Position numbers and translations under genes: made by a program. Shown in pieces: positions 48,779-57,373 of a stretch of 64,000 nt of DNA. The DNA comes from Nitrospirota bacterium (GTDB lineage: Bacteria > Nitrospirota > Nitrospiria > SBBL01 > JAADHI01), in contig JAJDBV010000024.1 in assembly GCA_029261165.1 (NCBI GenBank), positions 24,280 through 88,279 of the forward strand. The letters are read 5' to 3'. The notes beneath the pieces are model-generated. The model was not told the DNA's origin and did no database searches. It was given only the letters and a program-made list of their open reading frames with translations. Numbering within the stretch: the stretch's first letter is position 1; each line of letters begins with the position of its first letter.

Positions 48779-48794
48779 CAATGGAGGATGTGGA

Positions 48795-49367
48795 CTAATG
48801 GGTTTGGGGGCGAAGCCACCCTTCTACGGTGAGGCGACCGCCGCGGACATGCCGATCAGCCACCCGATGTGTGCGCGGATTGTACGCGAGGACACCGGTC
48901 CCGCTCGAAGAGAAATTCTGTTCGATGAATTCGATATGATCGTCGGTCACAGCCGTGATGATGCCAACATGGCCGTGTGTGCCCCCTTTAAAAGTGACGA
49001 TGTCGTCGGGAAGTGGCGGTGCCGGTCCACCGTTTTTCAGGGCATCTAGTCCCTTCTCTCCGGCAGTTTTAAAATAGGTATCCGCATTCCCATCCCATCC
49101 CCTGCCAGGCATACCCTCTCGTGTCTCAACCCCCTTGATTAAGTGATAGAAGCGCCGAACATATTCAACACATTGGTATTTCAGTCCATAGGCGGAGGGA
49201 CCATCACAGCTATCATAAGGATAGTCCTCATTGGACCGGGCAGGCACTCCTTTGTAGGAGGCAAGGGGCGTCGCGCAGGGAGGGGCTTTAACGCGTGCAA
49301 CTGCCGGGGCAAGACCTGAAAAAGAAATGATAAGGACGATAAAAAGGGCCGCGATTGCGCGTTTCAT
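48795..49367 (-). CDS. Secreted CHAP-domain amidase/peptidase
   Basis: 190 residues from ATG 49367 with a signal peptide ending near SGLAPAVA. The CHAP domain has its catalytic Cys in YQCVEYVRRFY and His in GTHGHVGIITAV, with the Asn/Glu region EFIEQNFSS. CHAP enzymes cut peptidoglycan peptides or amidate substrates such as glutathionylspermidine; the signal peptide favours a cell-wall target. The frame continues to a GTG at 49391. Stand-alone gene, no phage-related neighbours. Confidence 0.85.
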   Translation of the reverse strand: MKRAIAALFIVLIISFSGLAPAVARVKAPPCATPLASYKGVPARSNEDYPYDSCDGPSAYGLKYQCVEYVRRFYHLIKGVETREGMPGRGWDGNADTYFKTAGEKGLDALKNGGPAPPLPDDIVTFKGGTHGHVGIITAVTDDHIEFIEQNFSSSGTGVLAYNPRTHRVADRHVRGGRLTVEGWLRPQTH

Positions 49368-49456
49368 TACTATGTTTATTTTGACATACACTCCCGCCAG
49401 AGTATCAAATTATCTGGGGCAAAGTCAATTTTTTGACTTGAGCTTCGGATTTCTCT

Positions 49457-50332
49457 TTAATGCATTTTATTCTGTTTTTGGGATTGTCCGGGGAGCTTGA
49501 GGATAATATTGTCGATCAGGCGAACGGCCCCGATTTTGACGGCGGCAAGGAAGACGATACGCTTCTCCAGATGCTTGATCGGCTCTAGTGTCTCCGGATC
49601 ACAGAAAGCCATGTAGTCTATCCGGACACGCGGCTCTGATCGGATCAGAGCCGCGGTCGCCTCAAGGATGACTTGGCTCTTTCGCTCCCCTTGACGTATC
49701 ATTTTCCGAGCGACTTGAAGTGCCCGATACAGAATCGGAGCCGCTTTACGATCCGCTGAAGAAAGGCGGCCATTTCTGGAACTCATCGCCAGTCCATCCG
49801 TTTCACGAATCGTTGAGACAAGACGCACTGTGGTTTTAAAATGAAGGTCACGAACCATTTTCTGGATCACCCGGACTTGTTGGTAATCTTTCTGGCCAAG
49901 ATAAAGGTAATCTGGAGATACCACCTGGAGAAGCTTGGAAACGATAGTCGCGACCCCCTTAAAGTGGCCAGGTCTTGACTCCCCTTCCCATCTTTGGCTG
50001 AGCTTTTCTACTTGGATAAAAGTTTGATAAGGTGAAGGAAAGAGCTCTTTAGCAGAAGGAATCCATAAAATATCGACTCCCATCTCTTCCCCCTTTTTTT
50101 TGTCAGAGTTGAGATTCCGGGGATAGATGTCCAAGTCCTCTCCGGGACTAAACTGAAGCGGATTGACAAAGAGTGAAACAACAACGAAATCGCCACGATG
50201 TTTTGCTTTTCTCATCAGGGAAAGGTGCCCCTCATGAAAAGCCCCCATTGTCGGGACAAACGCAATCCGTCGGTTGCCTCGAACACATTCCAGTATCTTT
50301 TGTACGGCCTTGATGCGCCTAATGGTCTTCAT
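49457..50332 (-). CDS. panC: Pantoate-beta-alanine ligase (pantothenate synthetase)
   Basis: Joins pantoate and beta-alanine with ATP to pantothenate, the CoA precursor. The 291 residues show the HIGH-type motif in GAFHEGHLSLMRKAK near residue 34 and the KMSKS-like AMSSRNGRLSS near 184, with YLGQKDYQQVRVI between. Its start overlaps the kinase gene stop by 4 nt (ATGA). It closes the long minus-strand anabolic run. Confidence 0.96.
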   Translation of the reverse strand: MKTIRRIKAVQKILECVRGNRRIAFVPTMGAFHEGHLSLMRKAKHRGDFVVVSLFVNPLQFSPGEDLDIYPRNLNSDKKKGEEMGVDILWIPSAKELFPSPYQTFIQVEKLSQRWEGESRPGHFKGVATIVSKLLQVVSPDYLYLGQKDYQQVRVIQKMVRDLHFKTTVRLVSTIRETDGLAMSSRNGRLSSADRKAAPILYRALQVARKMIRQGERKSQVILEATAALIRSEPRVRIDYMAFCDPETLEPIKHLEKRIVFLAAVKIGAVRLIDNIILKLPGQSQKQNKMH

Positions 50333-50985
50333 GCGTCTTCATTTTGAGTGATACGCTTTGGATGATAATAGACTTTTCCTTTTTTCATCTCCTTGATTCG
50401 TTTCACCAGATCGGCCAAATCTTCGGGATGGTTTACAAAATCGATATCATCCGTTTGTATCACCAGTAAGGGACTCTCTTCATAGTAGAAGAAAAAATGA
50501 TTGTAGGCCTCGTTGAGGCCTACAAGATATTCCGGATGGAGCGCCTTTTCATAATCCCGTCCCCGATGGTTTATCCGTTTCAACAGGGCATCCGTATTTG
50601 CCTGAAGGAAAACAACCAGGTCCGGTTTTGGGAGCGTCATGTTCAACAATTTATAAATTTGTTCATAGAGAACAAGTTCTTCTTCAGTCAAATTCAAGTA
50701 GGCAAAAATACGATCTTTAGGAAGAAAGTAGTCTGTAAGGGTCACTGCAGAAAAGAGACTCTGTTGAATAAGAGTCTCCAGTTGACGGGATCGGGAGAGA
50801 AGGAAGAATAGTTGCGTTTGAAAGGCCCATTTTTGAGTATCCCGGTAGAATTTGTGAAGAAAAGGGTTCTCTTCCACGTCTTCCAGAAGAAGTTCGGCAT
50901 TCAATTCACGCGAGAGGAGCTTGGCCAGACTTGTTTTTCCGACACCGATGGGTCCTTCTATTACAATCAAGCGATTTTCATTCAA
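50329..50985 (-). CDS. Deoxynucleoside kinase (dGK/dAK family)
   Basis: 218 residues with P-loop GPIGVGKTSLA near residue 10, the ERS-like lid region RINHRGRDYE and VTLTDYFLPKDRIFAYLNL. It phosphorylates deoxynucleosides in salvage; which base cannot be read. The start is TTG 50985, overlapping the folK stop as TTGA behind a GGAGGAGGGGAG box; the ATG at 51003 is a possible alternative. The folK-dnk-panC order is a conserved neighbourhood in several deltaproteobacterial and related genomes as far as I recall. Confidence 0.88.
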   Translation of the reverse strand: MNENRLIVIEGPIGVGKTSLAKLLSRELNAELLLEDVEENPFLHKFYRDTQKWAFQTQLFFLLSRSRQLETLIQQSLFSAVTLTDYFLPKDRIFAYLNLTEEELVLYEQIYKLLNMTLPKPDLVVFLQANTDALLKRINHRGRDYEKALHPEYLVGLNEAYNHFFFYYEESPLLVIQTDDIDFVNHPEDLADLVKRIKEMKKGKVYYHPKRITQNEDA

Positions 50986-51560
50986 AGTCTCCCCTCCTCC
51001 CATCCTCTTTTTTGCGTTATGATCACCATGGAATCATTTTTTTCATTAAGTTGATACAGGAGCGTTTCAACACGCTGGCCAAGCACAGGATGGAGAGTAC
51101 CCGGAGCAATTTCAACCATCGGAACCAGGACAAAACGCCTTTCAGAGATATGGGGATGGGGGATGATCAGGTTCGGTTCATCAATGACCTCTTGATCGTA
51201 AAAAAGGAGATCAAGGTCTATCTCCCGAGGCCCTTTTGGAATCACAGCCTTCTTTCCGATCTGATGTTCGATTTTCTGAGAGTGGACCAATAACTGATGG
51301 GGAGTGAGGGTAGTTTCAATCTCGATCACAGCATTATAGAACCGGTTTTGATCAAGGACACACATTGGGGCGGTTTCATAGAGAGAAGAAATTTTGCTGA
51401 CCCGAACTTGCTCATCTGATGCAAGTTTCTGAACGGCCCGGCAACAGGAGACGAAACGTTCTCCTTTGTTTGACCCGATTCCGATGTAAGCGAGGTGGCG
51501 TGGATGGCCTACAGAGTCATGGCGCAGCCTCCTGACCGCAGGTCTCGCCTCACTCTCCAC
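50982..51560 (-). CDS. folK: 2-amino-4-hydroxy-6-hydroxymethyldihydropteridine pyrophosphokinase (HPPK)
   Basis: Transfers pyrophosphate to the pterin in folate synthesis. About 192 residues from GTG 51560: AYIGIGSNKGER starts the fold, PMCVLDQNRFYNAV and GPREIDLDLLFYDQ are the signatures. The N-terminus has about 22 residues (ESEARPAVRRLRHDS) before the fold, with no later start codon, so either it is an extension or the true start is non-canonical. It overlaps the dapL stop by 11 nt. Confidence 0.92.
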   Translation of the reverse strand: MESEARPAVRRLRHDSVGHPRHLAYIGIGSNKGERFVSCCRAVQKLASDEQVRVSKISSLYETAPMCVLDQNRFYNAVIEIETTLTPHQLLVHSQKIEHQIGKKAVIPKGPREIDLDLLFYDQEVIDEPNLIIPHPHISERRFVLVPMVEIAPGTLHPVLGQRVETLLYQLNEKNDSMVIITQKRGWEEGRL

Positions 51561-52734
51561 AAATCCCTGCCCGTTCAATTCTGTCGAGTGCTTCTTCAAG
51601 ACGTTCACTTCCGACCGTGAGGGTCATTCTGATATAGCCTTCTCCTACATCGCCAAAACCATTCCCGGGCGTTGTGACAATGGCCGTCTTTTTTAACAAT
51701 TTCGCCGTCATCTCTGAGGAGGATATCCCCTTGGGTGTCTGGATCCATGCATAAAAGGCGGCGGCGGGGAGATCCACCTGAAAACCGAGTTTTTGAAGAC
51801 CGGGAACAAGGGTATCACGACGTTCTTGATAGATATTCCGAATCACATCAAGCAGTGAATCGTCTAGATCAAGGGCTGCGATTCCAGCCTCCTGAACCGC
51901 CTGAAAAATACCTGAATCGAGGTTGCTCTTGATCTTACCCAGTGCGGTGAGGACCTCTTTATTCCCGACGGCAAACCCGATTCGCCATCCGGTCATGTTG
52001 TAGGTTTTTGAAAGGGAATGTAGTTCGATGCCCACTTCTTTTGCACCGTCCACTTCCATGAATCCAATGGGACGTTTCCCGTCGTAGTAGATCTCTGTGT
52101 AAGCGGCATCGTGACAGATAATCACCTGGTTCCGGTCTGCAAAGTCGACCAGAGATTCAAAAAATTCCGTATTGGCCGTTGCAGCTGTTGGATTATTTGG
52201 GTAATTGACAAAAAACATCTTTGCGGCCTTTGCAACGTCGACAGGGATGGCGTCCAGATCCGGGAGAAATCCATTTTCCTTCTTGAGCGGGACAGTGACC
52301 GACTTTCCGCCCGCAAACAAGGTTCCGGACTGGTATACAGGGTATCCCGGACTGGTCATTAAGACCGTATCGCCCGGATTGATCAGTGCCAAAGGAAGGT
52401 GTCCGACCCCTTCCTTTGAACCTATCAACGAAAGGACCTCGGTTTCCGGATCAAGTGTTGCACCGAAGCGACGTTGATACCAGGCGGCAACTGCCTGCCG
52501 GAAGGAGAGCATGCCATCATAGCTTGGATATTGATGATGCCTCGGATCTTCAACCGCCTTTTTCATGCATTCAATGATCGGTGCCGGAGTCGGCATGTCG
52601 GGATCGCCCACGCCCAGATTGATGATGTCTTTCCCCTCGCGAATGGCCTCTTGCTTCATCTTGTCAATCGCGGCAAAGAGGTAGGGCGGTAATTTTTTTA
52701 TTCTATCGGCTTGTTGCACTACGATATTTTTCAC
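51550..52734 (-). CDS. dapL: LL-diaminopimelate aminotransferase
   Basis: Class I/II PLP aminotransferase converting tetrahydrodipicolinate directly to LL-DAP, bypassing the acylated dap steps. The 394 residues show NLGVGDPDMPTP, NYPNNPTAATA and the PLP Lys in HSLSKTYNMTGWRIGFAVG. Context with dapA, dapB, dapF and lysA, and no dapC/D/E in the run, supports DapL over other aminotransferases. It lies 154 nt from dapB. Confidence 0.92.
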   Translation of the reverse strand: MKNIVVQQADRIKKLPPYLFAAIDKMKQEAIREGKDIINLGVGDPDMPTPAPIIECMKKAVEDPRHHQYPSYDGMLSFRQAVAAWYQRRFGATLDPETEVLSLIGSKEGVGHLPLALINPGDTVLMTSPGYPVYQSGTLFAGGKSVTVPLKKENGFLPDLDAIPVDVAKAAKMFFVNYPNNPTAATANTEFFESLVDFADRNQVIICHDAAYTEIYYDGKRPIGFMEVDGAKEVGIELHSLSKTYNMTGWRIGFAVGNKEVLTALGKIKSNLDSGIFQAVQEAGIAALDLDDSLLDVIRNIYQERRDTLVPGLQKLGFQVDLPAAAFYAWIQTPKGISSSEMTAKLLKKTAIVTTPGNGFGDVGEGYIRMTLTVGSERLEEALDRIERAGICGE

Positions 52735-52888
52735 GCGATCTCCTTAATGTTAATAAATTTAAATACTCAGCACTTCAGATTCCGTTCCAGGATAAGGTAC
52801 AGAGGAGTACAACCATGAGAAATGATAATCCCCGACAGTTTGAGCACCACAGGAACACTGACACGGAAAAAAGAGGGGTGTATAATCC

Positions 52889-53689
52889 TTACTTTAGGTC
52901 TAAAACGTCCATCATGTCATACAGCCCGGGTGGCTTATCAACCACCCATTTGGCCGCCAAAATTGCCCCCCGCGAAAAATTATTCCGGCTCTGGGCACGA
53001 TGTGTCATCTCAATTCGTTCTCCGGGTCCAGCAAAGATCACCGTATGTTCTCCGACAACATCGCCCGCGCGCTGACTTTGAAACCCAATCTCTCCTGTCT
53101 TTCTTGGCCCGATTTTTCCATGACGTGAAAATCGACCTGAGCGAGAAAGCGATGTTCCCCGAGCAACAGCAACGGTCTCACCCATACGAAGTGCGGTCCC
53201 ACTCGGGGCATCCTTCTTATGTCGATGATGGATTTCCATGATCTCAATATCATAGGCCTCTCCCAGGATAGTGGCGGCATCCGCAAGGAGTTTAAGCATC
53301 ACATTCACACCAACACTCATATTGGGAGACCAGACAATTGGGATCTTCTTCGCTGCTTCCTTAATCTTTTTTTCCTGATCGCGCAAAAAACCAGTGGTCC
53401 CGATCACCATTGGTCTCTTTTTACGTTGCGCCTCCTGTACCATCTTCAAGGTCTCCAATGGGTAGGTAAAATCAATCATGACCTCTCCATCAAGGACAGA
53501 TTTTTTGATTCGGTCTGTCACAGAAACTCCCCATTTTCCGACACCGATCAACTCTCCTGCATCCCGACCTACGGAAGGATTCCCTTTTTTTTCCAATACA
53601 GATCCTAGTTCAAGATCCTCTTCATCATAGAGACTTTCAAGGATCGCACGACCCATCCGACCCGCCGCGCCTGAAATTGTCAGCTTCAT
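52889..53689 (-). CDS. dapB: 4-hydroxy-tetrahydrodipicolinate reductase
   Basis: NAD(P)H-dependent reductase giving tetrahydrodipicolinate. The 266 residues have the N-terminal Rossmann motif SGAAGRMGRAILE, the MIGTTGF-like VIGTTGFLR and the substrate motif HHRHKKDAPSGTAL. The usual size and motifs leave little doubt. 52 nt downstream of dapA on the same strand. Confidence 0.96.
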   Translation of the reverse strand: MKLTISGAAGRMGRAILESLYDEEDLELGSVLEKKGNPSVGRDAGELIGVGKWGVSVTDRIKKSVLDGEVMIDFTYPLETLKMVQEAQRKKRPMVIGTTGFLRDQEKKIKEAAKKIPIVWSPNMSVGVNVMLKLLADAATILGEAYDIEIMEIHHRHKKDAPSGTALRMGETVAVARGTSLSRSGRFSRHGKIGPRKTGEIGFQSQRAGDVVGEHTVIFAGPGERIEMTHRAQSRNNFSRGAILAAKWVVDKPPGLYDMMDVLDLK

Positions 53690-53740
53690 CGATCTCCTTT
53701 TTTTATGTTGGCCTTGTCTTGCAATAATCTCCTGAAGGCG

Positions 53741-54613
53741 CTAAACAAGACCATATGCCTCTAAGGCTTCTTTTAATTTACCCAGGCTTCCTTGAGATAA
53801 AGGACTCAGGGGAAGACGGACTTCATCGCTGCACTTTCCCATCAGTGAAAGGGCCGTTTTGACCGGAACCGGATTGGTCTCGATAAAAAGAAAACGATGG
53901 AGCGGATAGAGTTTCTCATCCCACTTTCTCGCCTCCACAAAATCACCTCGTTTTGCCGCGGAAGTCATTTTCACCATGTCTGAAGGAACAATGTTGGCAG
54001 TAACTGAAATAACCCCTTTCCCTCCGACAGCCATCAACGGAAGAGTCATCCCGTCATCCCCTGAAAGAACGGTCAAACGCCCATCACAATAACGAATCAC
54101 CTCAGTGATCTGCTGGATCGAACCACTCCCTTCTTTAATTCCGACAATATTTTCAAATGCCGTCAGCCGGGCCACGGTTTCAGGTAAAAGATTCACGCCC
54201 GTCCGACCTGGAATGTTGTAGAGAATCTGGGGAAGATCGACCGCCTCGGCAATCGACTTGAAGTGACGAAAGAGTCCTTCCTGCATCGGTTTGTTATAGT
54301 AGGGCGTGATCAGAAGGGCGCCAGCTGCACCGGCGGATTTGGCATGGTGGGTTAGTGCGATCGCCTCTTCCGTACTATTCGACCCGGTGCCCGCAATTAC
54401 AGGGACCTGCCCGCCAACCATCTCGATGGTCATTTCAATAACACGTCGGTGTTCATCATGACTCAAGGTTGCAGACTCACCCGTCGTTCCGCAGGGAACG
54501 ATCCCCTTCGTGCCGGCTTCAAGATGAAAACCAATCAGGTCAGCCATCGCCTTCTCATCAACCCTTCCGTCTTTTAAAGGGGTCACAATGGCAACGATAG
54601 AACCTTCAAACAT
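53741..54613 (-). CDS. dapA: 4-hydroxy-tetrahydrodipicolinate synthase
   Basis: Condenses pyruvate with aspartate semialdehyde. The 290-residue TIM barrel has GTTGESATLSHDEH, the Tyr in LYNIPGRTGVNL and the Schiff-base Lys in VGIKEGSG. Upstream dapF is 8 nt away. Feedback by lysine in known enzymes depends on a Tyr/His site not assessed here. Confidence 0.96.
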   Translation of the reverse strand: MFEGSIVAIVTPLKDGRVDEKAMADLIGFHLEAGTKGIVPCGTTGESATLSHDEHRRVIEMTIEMVGGQVPVIAGTGSNSTEEAIALTHHAKSAGAAGALLITPYYNKPMQEGLFRHFKSIAEAVDLPQILYNIPGRTGVNLLPETVARLTAFENIVGIKEGSGSIQQITEVIRYCDGRLTVLSGDDGMTLPLMAVGGKGVISVTANIVPSDMVKMTSAAKRGDFVEARKWDEKLYPLHRFLFIETNPVPVKTALSLMGKCSDEVRLPLSPLSQGSLGKLKEALEAYGLV

Positions 54614-54621
54614 AGATCACC

Positions 54622-55455
54622 TCATAAAAGAGCATCTTCTGTAATTTCCCCTCTGGAAACAACACGCGCGTCTCCTTCCAAAGATATATTTTTAAAAGAA
54701 GACCCGTCTTGCGTTGCGTTCACAACCAAGCGGGTTCCCCCCTTTGTCAGGAGTGTCACCGGAAAAGAAACTTTTCCAAGGGAAGCGGCAATGACAGCGC
54801 CCGCGACAGCTCCCGTTCCACAAGCCAGTGTCTCATTTTCCACACCGCGTTCATAGGTCCGAATTTTCAGGGAATCTCCCGTAGGACTGACAAAGTTCAC
54901 ATTGGTCCCTTTCGGCGCAAAGCGTTCATGGTAACGCGTTTCACTTCCAAGACCGACCAGATCTACCTTGTCGGAATCATCAACAAAATAGACTGCATGG
55001 GGAACAGTGGTATTGATACTGTGTACTGTTTCCTTTTTTCCACGCACTGAGATCTCGATATCCCTGTGGAGATCAAAGGGATCAGGAAGGTGGACCCGGA
55101 CGCGTCCTCCCTCTTCGCCTAAAACTTCAGCTTGAACGATCCCGGCAAGTGTTTCAATGGTGTGTAAGGCGGGTGCAATCCCTTTCAGAAAGGCAAAGCG
55201 GGCAACGCAACGGCTTCCATTGGCACACATCTCTGCTTCTCCGCCATCCGCGTTAAAAAAATGCCAACCATAGTCCGCCCTGGAAGAAGGGACGAGCAGA
55301 ATAAGACCATCGGCCCCAACTGAAAGACCCCGGCGACAAACCTTGCCAATAAAAGTCGCTATCTCGTCTTCCTGGATAACCGGCGCTCGATGATCAATCA
55401 TCACAAAATCATTTCCACTGCCGTTCATCTTCCAAAAAGGGATTGGAAATTTCAT
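54622..55455 (-). CDS. dapF: Diaminopimelate epimerase
   Basis: Interconverts LL-DAP and meso-DAP with two catalytic Cys residues, seen in AEMCANGSRCVARFA (about 73-80) and ETLACGTGAVAGA (about 215-220). The 277 residues follow the two-domain DapF layout starting WKMNGSGNDFVMID. The start overlaps the preceding hypothetical gene by 4 nt (ATGA). Confidence 0.96.
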   Translation of the reverse strand: MKFPIPFWKMNGSGNDFVMIDHRAPVIQEDEIATFIGKVCRRGLSVGADGLILLVPSSRADYGWHFFNADGGEAEMCANGSRCVARFAFLKGIAPALHTIETLAGIVQAEVLGEEGGRVRVHLPDPFDLHRDIEISVRGKKETVHSINTTVPHAVYFVDDSDKVDLVGLGSETRYHERFAPKGTNVNFVSPTGDSLKIRTYERGVENETLACGTGAVAGAVIAASLGKVSFPVTLLTKGGTRLVVNATQDGSSFKNISLEGDARVVSRGEITEDALL

Positions 55456-55877
55456 CTTCTGCCACCAGCCTCAATCAGAGTTAAGAGCGATTTGACTTCT
55501 TCATCCTCGACTTTCTGGTCTGCCAGGATCGATTGGATGCGCGTACTGACCTCCAGCAATTCCTGCTCGCTCACGTCACCTTTCATTGCCGTGTCATAAA
55601 AGGTGAAGACCTGTCCCCGTACCGACTCTGCCTCTTCGAGGGTATACTCTTCAGGCAGGAGAGACATAAAGGCCTTGTTGATCACAAACCGCTGAAAGGT
55701 GAAAATCGTGAGCTCCTTTCCCTTGAAATAAACGACGCTCATACAAAGAATCAGAACCCCGCTGACAATCAGGAGGGCGAGAAAAAAGCCGCGACCCTCC
55801 TTCCTGTTTTTTCGTGCATTCGGCTTGTCGGGGAAGGCAACCCCCTTTGTCGTTTGGCCCATACTCTGATGACTCAC
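55452..55877 (-). CDS. Hypothetical single-pass membrane protein in the dap/lys run
   Basis: 141 residues from GTG 55877. A charged N-terminus (about 1-28) is followed by one hydrophobic helix (GFFLALLIVSGVLILCMSVVYF, about 30-51) and a helical, acidic C-terminal domain. It overlaps lysA by 4 nt (GTGA) and dapF by 4 nt (ATGA), so it is translated with both. No family recognised; a periplasmic or cytosolic location of the C-terminal part cannot be decided. Confidence 0.75.
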   Translation of the reverse strand: MSHQSMGQTTKGVAFPDKPNARKNRKEGRGFFLALLIVSGVLILCMSVVYFKGKELTIFTFQRFVINKAFMSLLPEEYTLEEAESVRGQVFTFYDTAMKGDVSEQELLEVSTRIQSILADQKVEDEEVKSLLTLIEAGGRR

Positions 55878-57139
55878 TTTTTTTGATCCAGAAATGCCGG
55901 AATAGACTCTCCCCGAAGCAGGGCCTTCATGGTTTCCCTCTTTCGGATAATCTCGTATTCATCGCCGTGGACAAGGATCTCCGGCGGCCTGGGACGGGCA
56001 TTATAATTCGACGACATGGTGAAGCTGTAGGCCCCCGCGCTCATGACGGCGAGTAGTTCATCCGGAGCCATCTGCGGGATTTCACGATCCTGCGCCAGAA
56101 AATCGCCCGATTCACAGATGGGCCCAACCACATCGACCACCTTGGTCTTCCGTCGGCGTTTCACCACGGGTCTCAACTCATGATATGCACTATAAAGACT
56201 TGGACGGATTAGGTCATTCATTCCGGCATCCACCACCAGAAAATTTTTTGCCTCTCCCTCCTTGTTGTAGATTACACGGGTCACCATGACTCCCGCATTT
56301 CCGGCAAGAGAACGTCCCGGTTCCAGGATGATCCTGCAACCACTCTTTTTCAGAAGAGGGAGGACTGCTGCGGCCATCTCTTTTGGCATGGGGGGCTTTT
56401 CCTGGTTATAGGTAATCCCCAGCCCGCCTCCGATGTTCCAATATTGAATATCAAGACCCCGCTTTCGAAGCGCGGAAATTAGCCTCGAAATCCGTTTCAG
56501 AGCGTCGACAAAGGGTTTCACCTGTGTCAGTTGAGAACCGATATGTGAATGAACCCCGACAATATCAATATTAGAAAGAAGGGACGCCGTCTGATATTGC
56601 GACACTGCTTTGACAATTTCAATCCCGAATTTGCTCTTCTTTAAGCCGGTGGAAATGTAAGGATGGGTTTTGGGATTGACATCCGGATTTACCCGAAGCG
56701 CAACGGGGGCTTTTATGCCCAGTGCCTTGGCAGTCTCATCCAGCGCGACCAGTTCCTGGGCCGATTCGACGTTAAACATCAAAATTCCGGCACGCAGGGC
56801 GTCTTTCATCTCCTTCTTGGTCTTACCCACTCCGGCAAAAACAAGGTTTTTCGGATCCATTCCAGCCTTCAAGGCACGGTGAAGCTCTCCGCTTGAGACG
56901 ATATCTCCTCCGCCCCCCGCGTTTGCAAAAACACGAAGGACAGCGATATTTGCATTTGCCTTCACCGCGAAAGCAATTAAATGGGGGACCGAGGAAAATG
57001 CCTTTTTATAAGCCGTAATTTGACTGAGAAGTGCCTTATGGCTATAGGCATAGAAAGGGGTTCCCACCTTCTCTGCCATTGATTCAAGAGAGACATTTTC
57101 ACAGTAAAGCCGGCCTTTTTTATAACGAAACACGCTCAT
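55874..57139 (-). CDS. lysA: Diaminopimelate decarboxylase
   Basis: Converts meso-DAP to lysine with PLP. The 421 residues show the PLP Lys in AFAVKANANIAVL, the HIGSQ motif VHSHIGSQLT, EPGRSLAGNAG and the active-site Cys in GPICESGDFLA. It follows lptM by 42 nt, and completes the DapL-type lysine pathway encoded downstream. Confidence 0.96.
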   Translation of the reverse strand: MSVFRYKKGRLYCENVSLESMAEKVGTPFYAYSHKALLSQITAYKKAFSSVPHLIAFAVKANANIAVLRVFANAGGGGDIVSSGELHRALKAGMDPKNLVFAGVGKTKKEMKDALRAGILMFNVESAQELVALDETAKALGIKAPVALRVNPDVNPKTHPYISTGLKKSKFGIEIVKAVSQYQTASLLSNIDIVGVHSHIGSQLTQVKPFVDALKRISRLISALRKRGLDIQYWNIGGGLGITYNQEKPPMPKEMAAAVLPLLKKSGCRIILEPGRSLAGNAGVMVTRVIYNKEGEAKNFLVVDAGMNDLIRPSLYSAYHELRPVVKRRRKTKVVDVVGPICESGDFLAQDREIPQMAPDELLAVMSAGAYSFTMSSNYNARPRPPEILVHGDEYEIIRKRETMKALLRGESIPAFLDQKK

Positions 57140-57181
57140 CCTCTTATTCCTCGGTGGATCGATTTGAACTTGTTAATATAG

Positions 57182-57373
57182 TCAACTTCCCTTGCTCCAG
57201 TCAATTCTGTTCACCAGGACAAGACCTCCTTGAAGGGGCGGAACGCCTGAAATTTGAGTAAGATTTCCAGGGGGAACAGGATCCCCTTTTCTACCACACC
57301 CCCCTATAAATATAAAGATGAACATTAATATAAGTACGTAATATGTTGCTTTATAAGGTCTATCTCTAACCAT
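57182..57373 (-). CDS. LptM-like small lipoprotein
   Basis: 63 residues with a lipoprotein signal peptide and the lipobox IGGC followed by GRKGDPVPP, the pattern C-G-x-K-G-x-x-x-x-P of the LptM (YifL) family that assists maturation of the LptD/E translocon. Located between argH and lysA, as this gene is in many proteobacteria. No strong ribosome site precedes ATG 57373; the argH stop is directly adjacent. Confidence 0.75.
   Translation of the reverse strand: MVRDRPYKATYYVLILMFIFIFIGGCGRKGDPVPPGNLTQISGVPPLQGGLVLVNRIDWSKGS

Noticed and set aside
52815..53075. Plus-strand 86-residue frame starting in the dapL-dapB gap
   Set aside because: Runs into the antisense of dapB, has no domain, and only a chance AGGAG before the ATG.
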